Below are positions 1-8,108 of a DNA stretch of 48,581 bases, in pieces. Below the pieces are notes generated by a model. That model did not search any database, was not told the origin of the DNA, and saw only the letters and a list, made by a program, of their open reading frames with translations. The position numbers and the translations under genes were made by a program. The DNA is from MWEH01 sp964392385 (GTDB lineage Bacteria > Bacillota > Clostridia > Christensenellales > DTU072): NCBI GenBank assembly GCA_964392385.1, contig CAYMPR010000007.1:1-48581 (forward strand), in the 5' to 3' direction. Every line of letters starts with the position of its first letter. Positions within the stretch are counted from its first letter, which is position 1.

Positions 1-2
1 TG

Positions 3-485
3 ACAAGCGAACTTAAGCTTGAAGGTTTTTTTACTCCCAACTATATGTTTGATTTCTTCTCTGATCTTCATAATGTAGCTCCAGATATAAGGAAAACAAG
101 GAAAGACATTCTTTTTGAAAAATTTGGCATTGATAAATTTTCGGAAGTAAAAATTGCAGATTTATCAACAGGCATGAAACAAAAAGTTTCACTTGCTATA
201 GCTTTAGTAAACGATCCTAAAATAATAGTTTTTGATGAGCCAACTAGTGGCCTAGATGTAATTACTGCAAAAGTAGTTACTGACTTTTTGCTAGAGCTAA
301 AAGCAGAAGGCCGTACTATTATAATCTCCACGCATATTTTCTCTTTAGTCGAGAAGGTTTGTGATAGAGTAGGTATAATATTTGATGGAAAAATGAAAGC
401 TTGCGATACATTGTCAAATATCGTAAATGGAAAAAGCCTTGAAGAAGCATTCTTTACTTTGTACGATAAAGAGGTGGAAGAATGA
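3..485 (+). CDS. ABC transporter ATP-binding protein, 5'-truncated by window edge
   Basis: This is the C-terminal part of an ABC ATPase that would energise the membrane permease encoded just downstream. The reading frame is open to the window edge, so the start and the Walker A region lie outside. What is visible is the signature motif LSTGMKQKVSLA, the Walker B motif IIVFDEPTSGLD with its catalytic Glu, and the H-loop in IIISTHIF. The arrangement is that of the NatA/CcmA-like ATPases that pair with ABC-2 permeases. The stop codon overlaps the permease start by four bases (ATGA), so the two are translationally coupled. An ATG at 45 is an internal methionine and not the true start. The substrate cannot be told from sequence; Na+ or drug export are the family's known roles. 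Confidence 0.93.
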   Translation, partial: TSELKLEGFFTPNYMFDFFSDLHNVAPDIRKTRKDILFEKFGIDKFSEVKIADLSTGMKQKVSLAIALVNDPKIIVFDEPTSGLDVITAKVVTDFLLELKAEGRTIIISTHIFSLVEKVCDRVGIIFDGKMKACDTLSNIVNGKSLEEAFFTLYDKEVEE

Positions 486-1645
486 GAAATATTTTTGCTA
501 TTTTTAAAAAAGAATTAAGGAGATTTTTCACCGATAAAAGAATGCTGATAATGCTAATTTTACCAGGTGTTTTAATTTTTGCAATTTATTCAGTAATAGG
601 TAATTTTATCCCAGAACCATCAGCGGATTTTACATATATTGTATATGTGGAAAACCAACCTGTTGAGTTTGAAGTATTTAATAACACGGAATTATACAAT
701 ATTGAGGTTCACCAAATAACTCAAGATAATAGAGAAGATATTTTAAACGGGGTTAAAGATGGAGAAACTCAACTCATAATTTCCTATGAAGAAGATTTTT
801 TAAATAAAGTAAATAATTATGTTTCTAGTAGTGGCTTGGAAGCTCCTAAAGTAGAAATGTATTACAACTCTTCAGTTATGGAGTCAGCTACAATATTTGC
901 TTATTATACTGCCGTACTAAATTCCTACGAGGCAAGTGTCACTAATAAGTTCGATATAAATCCTGGACTCAACTATGATTTAGCTACCCAAGAAGATATG
1001 ACCGCACAAATATTAACTTCCTTGCTGCCTTATATGTTAATGATTTTTTTACTTTCAGGTTGTATGGCAGTAGTAACTGAATCAATTGCCGGAGAAAAGG
1101 AAAGGGGGACTATAGCTGCCCTTTTAATCACCCCTATAAAAAGGAGCCATTTGGCAATTGGTAAGATACTGGCTTTAAGTGTTACCTCGCTAGTTAGTGC
1201 CGCATCAAGCTTTGCAGGACTAATCGGCTCATTACCACAACTCCTTAAAGGGCTAAATTTTACATTAGATATATACAATGCAGGCGCATACTTTGCCTTA
1301 CTAGCCGTTTTAATTGTTACAGTCTTTATTTTCACCGTGTTGTTATCTATAGTATCTGCTTTTGCAAAAAGCGTGAAAGAAGCAACAACCTATGGCATTC
1401 CCTTAATGCTAATTGTTATGGTGCTGGGCTTATCAACCATGATGGGCGGCGGGGGTGCAAAAAACATGTGGCTATACCTAATCCCAATATATAACTCGGT
1501 TCAATGTTTGGTAGGAATATTTAGTCTTACGTTTAACCCAATAGCATTTTTAATTACTATTCTATCCAACCTTGTGTTTGTTCTAGGCGGAGTATTTGTC
1601 CTTGCTAAAATGTTTAATAGCGAAAAAATTATGTTTAGTAAATAG
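482..1645 (+). CDS. ABC-2 type permease (NatB-like)
   Basis: This 387-residue protein is the membrane partner of the preceding ATPase. It has one N-terminal membrane helix (about residues 20-41), then an extracytoplasmic domain of about 135 residues, then a block of about five helices from residue 178 on, which is the classic ABC-2/NatB layout. The stretch ESIAGEKERGTIAALLITPI, between the second and third helices, is a recognisable ABC-2 family signature. It starts within the ATPase stop codon. The family exports Na+, drugs or peptides; the sequence does not say which. A Nudix gene follows after only eight bases, so all three genes are probably cotranscribed. Confidence 0.92.
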   Translation: MRNIFAIFKKELRRFFTDKRMLIMLILPGVLIFAIYSVIGNFIPEPSADFTYIVYVENQPVEFEVFNNTELYNIEVHQITQDNREDILNGVKDGETQLIISYEEDFLNKVNNYVSSSGLEAPKVEMYYNSSVMESATIFAYYTAVLNSYEASVTNKFDINPGLNYDLATQEDMTAQILTSLLPYMLMIFLLSGCMAVVTESIAGEKERGTIAALLITPIKRSHLAIGKILALSVTSLVSAASSFAGLIGSLPQLLKGLNFTLDIYNAGAYFALLAVLIVTVFIFTVLLSIVSAFAKSVKEATTYGIPLMLIVMVLGLSTMMGGGGAKNMWLYLIPIYNSVQCLVGIFSLTFNPIAFLITILSNLVFVLGGVFVLAKMFNSEKIMFSK

Positions 1646-1653
1646 GTGAAAAG

Positions 1654-2049
1654 TTGGATGTTGTCGCTGCAATAATCGTTAAAGAAGGTAAGATACTTTG
1701 TATGAAAAGGGGCAAGGCAAAATTCGATTATTTAGAAAATAAATACGAGTTCCCTGGGGGAAAAGTAGAAAAAGGGGAAAATCACGTAGAAGCGTTAAAA
1801 AGAGAGCTAAAAGAAGAAATGGACTTGGAAATAGATATTTCCGACTTGGACTTTTTCTTGACAGTTGAACATAATTATAAAGACTTTCATATAAGCCTAC
1901 ATACATATTTATGTAATCTAGATAGTTGTAATTTTAATAGAAAAGAACACATTTATCATAAATGGCTAGAAGCTAGTGAACTTGAAACAATACAATGGGC
2001 TGGAGCAGATTATCCAGTTATAGAAAAATTGAAAAATAAAAGGGACTGA
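1654..2049 (+). CDS. Nudix hydrolase, MutT-like
   Basis: This is a 131-residue single-domain Nudix protein, probably an 8-oxo-dGTP or other nucleoside-triphosphate pyrophosphatase. The Nudix box begins at G36 and runs through E42, R50-E51 and E54-E55. The usual Gly near its end is Asp (residue 57), a modest departure that leaves all metal-binding glutamates in place. The start is TTG: AGGTGA at 1644-1649 sits the right distance upstream, and the first beta strand (VVAAIIV) begins right after it, while the next in-frame ATG (1702) would remove that strand. It follows the permease by eight bases and shares its transcript by inference. The exact substrate is unknown. Confidence 0.88.
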   Translation: MDVVAAIIVKEGKILCMKRGKAKFDYLENKYEFPGGKVEKGENHVEALKRELKEEMDLEIDISDLDFFLTVEHNYKDFHISLHTYLCNLDSCNFNRKEHIYHKWLEASELETIQWAGADYPVIEKLKNKRD

Positions 2050-2087
2050 CTTAGTGCCAATCCCTTCTGATTTAGGAAAATATCTTT

Positions 2088-2759
2088 TTATGGATTTTCT
2101 GATTTAGAGACTAAAGGATAAGCATTCAAATTTATCAACATGACTATTACCATGGCCGAAACTATGGGGAGAATCTCAATAACTCCGTTTTTATGATTTG
2201 GAATTATTATTAAAGTAACAATCATAGCTAAAAGAAGAATTACTAGGAGTATAAAGGTTAGAAAATACCCTTTATACTTTTTTCTATTTAGCAGTAAGTA
2301 AAGGCAGAGAGAAATTGCAAAGAAAACACCAAATAGTAGAGCACCTGACCAATGACCTACAACTTGAAGGGTGGTTACTGGATCTATAACCTCATGAAAC
2401 TCTATTGATGGAATTAGAGTGGACATTGTTAAAAACCCAACCCCAATATATGCACAGATATTACCAAACTTTCCGGCTTTTGAAGTAAAATTATCATCTT
2501 TGTGGTAGGCATAATTAATGTTTAGAAGAAAGGCTAGATTGGTTACAATCCCAAAAAACACATAAAGTGTTGGTAAACGTCCAGGAATTGTAGCTCTTCC
2601 TATCATACTCATAGTGTATGCGATAGGATCTCCTCCAACAACATAACTTAATGCAATGCTATAAAAAAGGTCATAGACTAAGGCGAAAATCATTAAGCCA
2701 ATGCAGAACCATTTATTCTCAACTATATTTGCAAGAACAGATTTTTCTTTAGTTTCCAT
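2088..2759 (-). CDS. Polytopic membrane protein of unknown function
   Basis: I do not recognise this 223-residue protein. It has about six membrane helices (roughly residues 17-41, 62-85, 100-117, 136-157, 164-187 and 192-212) and no obvious catalytic motif. The reading frame stays open upstream to 3206, but the start chosen is the ATG at 2759, because a clear GGAGGA ribosome site (2764-2769) precedes it and the hydrophobic pattern starts there; the upstream extension would run into the neighbouring divergent gene. It is transcribed alone, convergent with the Nudix gene and divergent from the O-antigen-ligase-like gene. HWSGALLFG near residue 136 is the most distinctive local motif. Confidence 0.8.
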   Translation of the reverse strand: METKEKSVLANIVENKWFCIGLMIFALVYDLFYSIALSYVVGGDPIAYTMSMIGRATIPGRLPTLYVFFGIVTNLAFLLNINYAYHKDDNFTSKAGKFGNICAYIGVGFLTMSTLIPSIEFHEVIDPVTTLQVVGHWSGALLFGVFFAISLCLYLLLNRKKYKGYFLTFILLVILLLAMIVTLIIIPNHKNGVIEILPIVSAMVIVMLINLNAYPLVSKSENP

Positions 2760-2786
2760 AAAATCCTCCAACAGATTTATTTTTTT

Positions 2787-2815
2787 ATTATACACTACTA
2801 TATAAAATATTGTAA
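2787..2815 (-). promoter_or_regulatory. Possible promoter of the six-helix membrane protein
   Basis: On the minus strand a perfect TATAAT (2787-2792) lies 17 bases after a weak -35 element TTACAA (2810-2815). It sits about 30 bases upstream of the start at 2759. The -35 match is poor, so this is tentative. Confidence 0.4.
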
Positions 2816-2958
2816 TGGGAAAAGAGAAAAAGCATTTTCTTAATATGAGAATAGTATAGGGTGGCAAAGAAAAGGCAATAAATAAACGATCCATACAGTA
2901 GCGGAAAAGAGTAAAATCGTTGTAATATTGTATTAGATTTGTAATAAGGGGGAAATTA

Positions 2959-4431
2959 ATGGACATTACGGGGATTTGGGCTAAGGTCGAATCTATTTCC
3001 AATAAATTTTTCCACTCTAATTGGTTTATTTTAATTATGGCTTCGCTATCCCTTTTGGGCTGGACCTTGTCAGTGTGGTTTGACGGCGCATGGGTATATT
3101 TTCTGTTTATTATGGTTATTTTAACCATTTTTATGCTTTGTACCTGTGCAGATAGTACGCCACTTTTTGCGCTAATGTTTTTCTTTTTGCTATCTGCAAA
3201 TATCAAGGAACAAGAGGATATGGCAAATTATGGTTGGCTCATTTATCCATGTATTATATTAGTATTATCCATGATTTTTAATGTCATAAGGTTTAAACCT
3301 AATTTTAAAGATACGCTAAATCCTTATAAGATGAGAAAAACGACATTTTCTATGTTCTTGATATTAATCCCTATGTGCATCGGAGGGATTTTTAAGTGGT
3401 GGAGAAATGCCTCCTGGGCATTTATCTACATTGCACTTTTTTCTGTGTTATGTTTTGCCTATGTTTACTATATTGCGGTTTCTTCCTCACATATCAAAGA
3501 CAAAGAAAAGGTCCTCCCTTATGTAATTAAATTAATGTTTGCATCGGCAATTGTTGTTAGTCTAGAGATTGTTATATTTTATGCGAGTTTAGGGAGTATA
3601 GAGGCAATTAGCAGTAGCATATTTTTTAAAGGATTAAATCTAGGCTGGGGAAGCCCTAACCCTGTTGCGGGAGCTCTTGTTTTATATATGCCTAGTAACC
3701 TCTATTTCATAAAAAAGAAAAAGCCGTATGCGTTTCTCTTTTTGTTGCTACTTGTATTTGAATTTTTTATGTTGATTACCACTAGCTCAAGAGGGGCATT
3801 GCTCTTTGCTGTAATTGGTTTGCCCATAATATTAACCTACGCATATATTAAAAGCGATAATAAGCTACAATTGACATTTACACTTGGAGCAGTGGTTGGT
3901 GTAAGCGTATTTCTTTTCTTTTTCTTGTATGACTCATTTTTTAAGAACATAGTTGAAAGAATCGCAAGCTACGGTCTAGATGATAATGGAAGAATGGAAA
4001 TTTACGAATTTGGATGGTTTGTTTTTAAATGGAATCCTATATTCGGATCAGGTTGGGACTTTGGAGTAGGGTACCAGCATGTAAGCTTTTCACCATATCT
4101 TTTCCACTCAACAATAATTCAAATTCTTGCTTGCTCTGGAATAGTAGGCCTTCTTGGATATGCTTATTATTATTACGCGAGATACAGAACTTTTTTTATA
4201 AAAAAGAGCTTCCCGGGATTTATAGTTCTTGCAGGAATGTGGATTTTTGAAGGTTATGCAATGATTGATCCAATCTTGTTTTTCCCACCCACATTTTTTA
4301 TACAATTACTTATAATGGCTTTTTCAATGGATATTTGCGTGGAAGAGTATAAGTCCTTTGCAATCAAACCCAATGGAAAACTTATGAAAATGATTGAAAA
4401 GAATAGTGGTTCACGAGGCGAGATTTTATAA
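2959..4431 (+). CDS. O-antigen ligase / polymerase-like membrane protein (Wzy_C type)
   Basis: This 490-residue protein has about eleven membrane helices and one large extracytoplasmic loop between about residues 320 and 385. The pattern SSRGA (276-280), then GRMEIYEFGW (344-353), GSGWDFG (363-369) and a loop His (H383, in FHSTIIQIL), followed by a helix containing SGIVGLLG, is that of the Wzy/WaaL O-antigen ligase superfamily. Members join or polymerise lipid-linked sugar chains on the outer face of the membrane. In a Gram-positive the likely product is a surface polysaccharide or a glycosylated protein, but the acceptor cannot be deduced. The ATG follows AAGGGGGA. No glycosyltransferase lies nearby. 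The next gene, an anchored surface protein, may be functionally linked. Confidence 0.78.
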   Translation: MDITGIWAKVESISNKFFHSNWFILIMASLSLLGWTLSVWFDGAWVYFLFIMVILTIFMLCTCADSTPLFALMFFFLLSANIKEQEDMANYGWLIYPCIILVLSMIFNVIRFKPNFKDTLNPYKMRKTTFSMFLILIPMCIGGIFKWWRNASWAFIYIALFSVLCFAYVYYIAVSSSHIKDKEKVLPYVIKLMFASAIVVSLEIVIFYASLGSIEAISSSIFFKGLNLGWGSPNPVAGALVLYMPSNLYFIKKKKPYAFLFLLLLVFEFFMLITTSSRGALLFAVIGLPIILTYAYIKSDNKLQLTFTLGAVVGVSVFLFFFLYDSFFKNIVERIASYGLDDNGRMEIYEFGWFVFKWNPIFGSGWDFGVGYQHVSFSPYLFHSTIIQILACSGIVGLLGYAYYYYARYRTFFIKKSFPGFIVLAGMWIFEGYAMIDPILFFPPTFFIQLLIMAFSMDICVEEYKSFAIKPNGKLMKMIEKNSGSRGEIL

Positions 4432-4528
4432 CTGTTATTTTTAGACAAATTGAAACCCCATGCTAATTATGATAAAATAAGGCAATAGTTTATTGACAAA
4501 ACATTGGTTATTTTTAGGACGGAGCAAA

Positions 4529-5896
4529 ATGGAAGAGGCTAAAAAGCAAAATAGAAAACCAAAAAAGGGTGCAATAATTGCTATTATTTTAGTGGCGGTG
4601 TTAGTAGCACTAACTGGGGCGGGATTACTATGGTTTTTTTGGGATGCAATGTTCAACCCTCCTGAGAACTCGGATTTAGGTGAATATTATGGACTTTTTG
4701 GCTATGCACCTGATACGGAAAGTGGAACTAATTATGTTGATTATAGCGAAAGAGTTGCTAGCTTCTCTACTGAAATTGAAAGTGGAATGGCAGAAGGAGC
4801 AGCCGATGAAGATAAAGTACTAGCCGCATATATTCTTTATAGAATTGCTTGTTTATCAGATGCAACTGCAACTATGAAAGCTAAATATACTATCGGGAGT
4901 GGAAATGCAACTGGCTCTATTGTAGTTGGACAGGGTGGTACTCCAGTTGAAGTGGGTTGTTCAATGAATTTGACTGCCTCTTATTATAATCTTCTGCATC
5001 CATTTCCTTCGCTTCCGCCAATTGAAGATGTTAATAATACAGATCTATATAAAAGATATGAAGTTTCAGAAGAGTATACTCAAATACCAGCGGGAGCTGT
5101 TACATCTAGTGTAGAAGCATTTTTAAATGTCGGAGAAGTCGTTTTACGCGGAGTATTACCATTTGCAAGAAAAACTATCATCACTCCCACCCATAAGGTA
5201 GTATGGAATGGAACTCAAGGTTCTAGTGTAATAACACCTAGTGGAGTAACTGCCGACTTTTCGACAAAGGCATCGAATTTTTCCATTAAGACTACCGAGG
5301 AATTAGAAGTTCAAGGAGTTATAAGAGAATACCCAGAAGGCTGGGGGGATATTTATGGCTTGACTGCAAAGGATTTATCAATACATGTAATTAATCCAAA
5401 TACAATAATCCCATCTTCAGTAGTGATCACCAAAAATATAGGATCCGATGTTAATGGAGATAATATAGACTATTATTCAGTCGCTTTCGATGTTGATACA
5501 GTTACTGGAAGAGGAACCCCAGAAAGTGCTACATTTTATGCAGAGCAATTATACTTATCTCAAGCGCCAACGGCATTTACTGATTTTTTAAGTGGATACA
5601 ATCTATACTATTCCGATCTTAAAGTGGAAATGACAGTGTTTGAAAATGGATATATTAGAACTTGGGGCACTGATGAGACTTGGGTTATGAGTGGAAATAT
5701 AAGTGAGATTTCCGCAGTAGTAACGTCTCAAAATGATAGCACCGAGGCTTTTTGTTATGACTATGATACTATAATGCAAGGTTTTTCCAATAGATATTTT
5801 GGAGATAATGAAATCGTTAATTTTTCTACTAGCTCTTTGCCTTTTGCCAGTTTACTCGAAGATTATCCACCTGAGGAGTATGGAACATATAGATAA
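4529..5896 (+). CDS. Single-pass membrane-anchored surface protein, unknown function
   Basis: I do not recognise this 455-residue protein. It has a short basic cytoplasmic tail (KKQNRKPKK, residues 5-13), one membrane helix (about 15-37), then an extracellular domain of more than 400 residues rich in Ser, Thr, Asn, Gly and Tyr with a beta-rich look and many acidic residues. No sortase motif or catalytic signature is apparent. The start chosen is the ATG at 4529, preceded by GGAG (4521-4524); a TTG at 4493 in the same frame has no ribosome site. It follows the O-antigen-ligase-like gene by 97 bases on the same strand. Being adjacent it could be a partner or a glycosylated target of that enzyme, but that is inference. 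Confidence 0.7.
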   Translation: MEEAKKQNRKPKKGAIIAIILVAVLVALTGAGLLWFFWDAMFNPPENSDLGEYYGLFGYAPDTESGTNYVDYSERVASFSTEIESGMAEGAADEDKVLAAYILYRIACLSDATATMKAKYTIGSGNATGSIVVGQGGTPVEVGCSMNLTASYYNLLHPFPSLPPIEDVNNTDLYKRYEVSEEYTQIPAGAVTSSVEAFLNVGEVVLRGVLPFARKTIITPTHKVVWNGTQGSSVITPSGVTADFSTKASNFSIKTTEELEVQGVIREYPEGWGDIYGLTAKDLSIHVINPNTIIPSSVVITKNIGSDVNGDNIDYYSVAFDVDTVTGRGTPESATFYAEQLYLSQAPTAFTDFLSGYNLYYSDLKVEMTVFENGYIRTWGTDETWVMSGNISEISAVVTSQNDSTEAFCYDYDTIMQGFSNRYFGDNEIVNFSTSSLPFASLLEDYPPEEYGTYR

Positions 5897-6053
5897 AATA
5901 TTTCCATATAAGCTCAAGGTATAATTTATTTAGAAAAAGTTATTTTTTGTGATAATTATATAATTATTGTGCATTTAATCGGGATTTTAATGCAAATAAA
6001 TGCATAAAAATGAAATTAGTTGCATGTAAATGATAGCATTTTAAAATTAGTGC
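5897..6053 (+). promoter_or_regulatory. AT-rich region upstream of the ilv promoter with repeated TGCATTTA-like motifs
   Basis: No gene is seen here. From 5970 to 6044 the sequence repeats a GCATTTA/TAAATGC-like motif in both orientations: TGCATTTAA (5970), TTAATGCAAA (5987), AAATGCATAAA (5998), TTGCATGTAAATG (6020) and AGCATTTTAA (6035). They end ten bases before the -35 element of the ilv promoter, so they could be regulator half-sites, but AT-rich chance matches are not excluded. Confidence 0.3.
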
Positions 6054-6081
6054 TTGACAATGAAATTATATTTGTGATACC
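6054..6081 (+). promoter_or_regulatory. Promoter of the ilv-leu operon
   Basis: A perfect -35 TTGACA (6054-6059) is followed after 16 bases by GATACC (6076-6081), whose weak match is helped by an extended-minus-10 TG at 6073-6074. A transcript starting near 6088 would have the leader peptide start codon about 22 bases in, as expected for an attenuator. Confidence 0.6.
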
Positions 6082-6109
6082 TTCTATGCATACATATGGA
6101 GAAAAACCA

Positions 6110-6208
6110 ATGCTGACACTTATATTATCTACCATTATTATTATTACCTTATGCGTCGTCCTAGTACTAATTGACGATGCAGTTTCCGGTATGCCAAGTG
6201 TTAGGTAA
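6110..6208 (+). CDS. Branched-chain leader peptide (ilvL-like attenuator peptide), 32 aa
   Basis: This 32-codon open frame has its own ribosome site (GGAG 6098-6101, eight bases from the ATG) and encodes 17 Ile, Leu or Val residues: Leu at 2, 4, 6, 14, 18 and 20, Ile at 5, 9-12 and 21, Val at 16, 17, 19, 25 and 31. It lies between the promoter and an intrinsic terminator directly before ilvB. That is the architecture of the ilvL leader of the enterobacterial ilvGMEDA operon, where ribosome stalling on scarce Ile-, Leu- or Val-tRNA prevents termination. The peptide itself probably has no function. The frame extends upstream to an ATG at 6020, but that would overlap the promoter and lacks a ribosome site. 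Confidence 0.85.
   Translation: MLTLILSTIIIITLCVVLVLIDDAVSGMPSVR
6152..6188 (+). promoter_or_regulatory. ilv attenuator: 1:2 hairpin and antiterminator strand
   Basis: TGCGTCGTC (6152-6160) can pair with GACGATGCA (6173-6181), a nine-pair stem with one G-U, inside the leader reading frame. Its 3' side overlaps GCAGTTTCCG (6179-6188), which can instead pair with CGGCAAACCGC (6241-6251) in the terminator hairpin (about ten pairs, one mismatch, one bulge). A ribosome stalled on the Val, Leu or Ile codons at 6155-6172 would open the first stem and favour the second. Pairings were found by eye; no energies were calculated. Confidence 0.6.
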
Positions 6209-6232
6209 TAGAATATAAACATAAAAATACTT

Positions 6233-6263
6233 AAAACCCTCGGCAAACCGCAGAGGGTTTTTT
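6233..6263 (+). terminator. Attenuator terminator of the ilv operon
   Basis: AAAACCCTC (6233-6241) pairs perfectly with GAGGGTTTT (6253-6261) around an 11-base loop, and the T-run ends at 6263. It lies between the leader peptide stop (6206-6208) and the ilvB ribosome site (from 6277), so it can only regulate read-through into ilvB. Confidence 0.88.
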
Positions 6264-6288
6264 GATAATAATATACGGGAGAAGAGTT

Positions 6289-7950
6289 ATGAAAATTACT
6301 GGTGCAGAAATAGTTATGAAAGTACTCATTGAAAATGGAGTAGATACTGTATTTGGATATCCGGGCGGAACAGTACTTAATATTTACGATGAGCTGTATA
6401 AATATGCCGATAAAATAAAGCATATTACAACTTGTCATGAACAAGGTGCAGCACATGCAGCAGATGGATATGCAAGAGCAACAGGAAAAACTGGAGTAGT
6501 TTTTGCAACATCAGGGCCAGGGGCCACAAATTTGGTCACAGGGATTGCAACTGCATATCTAGACTCAACACCCCTTGTTGCAATAACTGGGAACGTTCCG
6601 ACGGCATTAATAGGTAGAGATAGTTTTCAAGAGGTTGATATTTGTGGAGTAACAATGCCAGTAACAAAACACAACTTTATGGTAAAGGATATAAATAAAT
6701 TAGCTGATACACTAAGAGAAGCCTTTCAAATAGCAAGATCAGGTAGACCAGGTCCTGTACTTGTCGATATTCCAAAGGACATACAAATAGCTTCTGTTGA
6801 ATATGAATGTTGCACAAAAAAACAAGAAAAAACAGGTCATTCAAATGGTGTGAAGGCTTTTGAAACTGCGCTTGAAATATTAAAGCAAAGTAAGAAGCCT
6901 TTTATTTATGCTGGTGGTGGTGTAGTAACATCTAACGCTGGAAAAGAGTTAGAGCAATTTGCAGAACTAATTGATGCACCTATTGGAACATCTATGATGG
7001 GAATAAGTGCAGTTTCCGTTGATAATCCAAGATATCTTGGAATGACTGGAATGCATGGAAAATTTTGCTCAACAAAGGCTATGGCTGAATCAGATTTAAT
7101 AATTGCGATAGGCTCAAGATTCTCGGATAGAGCAACTGGCAATAAAACAAAGTTTGTTGATGGGAAAAAAGTATTGCATATAGATATTGATCCAGCTGAA
7201 ATTGGGAAAAATATACCAGTTTACGTTGCGTTAATTGGCGATGTTAAAGAAGTATTAAACAAGCTAATATCAGCGCTTCCTGATATGAATAGACCTGAGT
7301 GGGAAAAAGAAGTTGAGCTCATCAAAAATTGTCCTGATTCACATCTTGAAATGGATAAAACTAGACTTAATCCCCAAATATTAATTGAAACTGTTAATAG
7401 ACTTGTAAATGTTGATACGCCAATAGCTACAGATGTTGGACAACATCAAATGTGGGTAGCCCAATATTATAAATTTAGAACCCCAAGGACTCTTTTAACT
7501 TCTGGTGGGCTTGGTACAATGGGATTTGGTATGGGAGCTGCTATTGGTGCTGCAACTGGGACTAAAAAACAAACGGTGTTATTTACCTCGGATGGTGGCT
7601 TCCACATGAACATGAACGAAATGGCAACAATAGTAAGCAACAACCTCCCAATATTAATAGTTGTTTTAAACAATAATGCACTTGGTATGGTAAGGCAATG
7701 GCAGACAATATTTTTTGACAAAAGGTACTCAAACACTACGCTTAATAGAAAAACGGATTATGTCAAACTAGCTGAGGCTTTTGGAATTGAAGCACAAAGA
7801 ATAAGTAAAATTGAGGAAGTAGAAGGCGCAGTGAAAAAAGCCCTTGCAGGCGGGAAACCATACTTAATTGAAGCAATTATAGATTCAGATGAAAGAGTGC
7901 TGCCAATGATTCCTCCCAATGGAACCATTAAAGATATCATATTAAAGTGA
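6289..7950 (+). CDS. ilvB: Acetolactate synthase large (catalytic) subunit
   Basis: IlvB condenses two pyruvate to 2-acetolactate (valine and leucine), or pyruvate with 2-oxobutanoate to acetohydroxybutanoate (isoleucine), using thiamine diphosphate, Mg2+ and FAD. The 553 residues cover the full family length. The catalytic Glu is E51 in the CHEQGAAHAADGYARATG block, the central FAD domain follows, and the ThDP/Mg2+ motif is SDGGFHMNMNE about 25 residues before NNNALGMVRQWQ. The start is the ATG at 6289 behind GGGAGAAG, because the family begins with MKITGAEI; the frame extends a few codons upstream into the terminator. It is first in a nine-gene operon and is paired with ilvN downstream. Expression should be set by the leader attenuator. 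Confidence 0.97.
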   Translation: MKITGAEIVMKVLIENGVDTVFGYPGGTVLNIYDELYKYADKIKHITTCHEQGAAHAADGYARATGKTGVVFATSGPGATNLVTGIATAYLDSTPLVAITGNVPTALIGRDSFQEVDICGVTMPVTKHNFMVKDINKLADTLREAFQIARSGRPGPVLVDIPKDIQIASVEYECCTKKQEKTGHSNGVKAFETALEILKQSKKPFIYAGGGVVTSNAGKELEQFAELIDAPIGTSMMGISAVSVDNPRYLGMTGMHGKFCSTKAMAESDLIIAIGSRFSDRATGNKTKFVDGKKVLHIDIDPAEIGKNIPVYVALIGDVKEVLNKLISALPDMNRPEWEKEVELIKNCPDSHLEMDKTRLNPQILIETVNRLVNVDTPIATDVGQHQMWVAQYYKFRTPRTLLTSGGLGTMGFGMGAAIGAATGTKKQTVLFTSDGGFHMNMNEMATIVSNNLPILIVVLNNNALGMVRQWQTIFFDKRYSNTTLNRKTDYVKLAEAFGIEAQRISKIEEVEGAVKKALAGGKPYLIEAIIDSDERVLPMIPPNGTIKDIILK

Positions 7951-8108
7951 TAAGTTGAAGTAGGGATGATATTTTAAAAAATAGATACGGGTATAGTGGA
8001 ATAAAAAAGGGTAGAGTTACACTGAATTAGTTAATAAATATAGACAAAAGCAAGATATTTGTAGTAGATAAGAGTAAAATAGATAAAAAGTATAAGGTAG
8101 GAAAAGAA

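Noticed and set aside
2760..3206. Upstream extension of the minus-strand membrane-protein frame to 3206
   Set aside because: It overlaps the divergent O-antigen-ligase-like gene, has no ribosome site, and the GGAGGA at 2764-2769 fits the start at 2759.
4493..4498. TTGACA as a promoter -35 for the surface-protein gene, or as its TTG start
   Set aside because: No -10 is found at a suitable distance, and there is no ribosome site before the TTG.
6020..6109. A longer 62-residue protein starting at 6020 instead of the ilv leader peptide
   Set aside because: It would include the promoter sequence and lacks a ribosome site; the ATG at 6110 has GGAG at a good distance.
5897..6288. T-box riboswitch before ilvB
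   Set aside because: No specifier-loop or TGGNACCGCG-type antiterminator sequence is seen; the leader-peptide structure explains the terminator.
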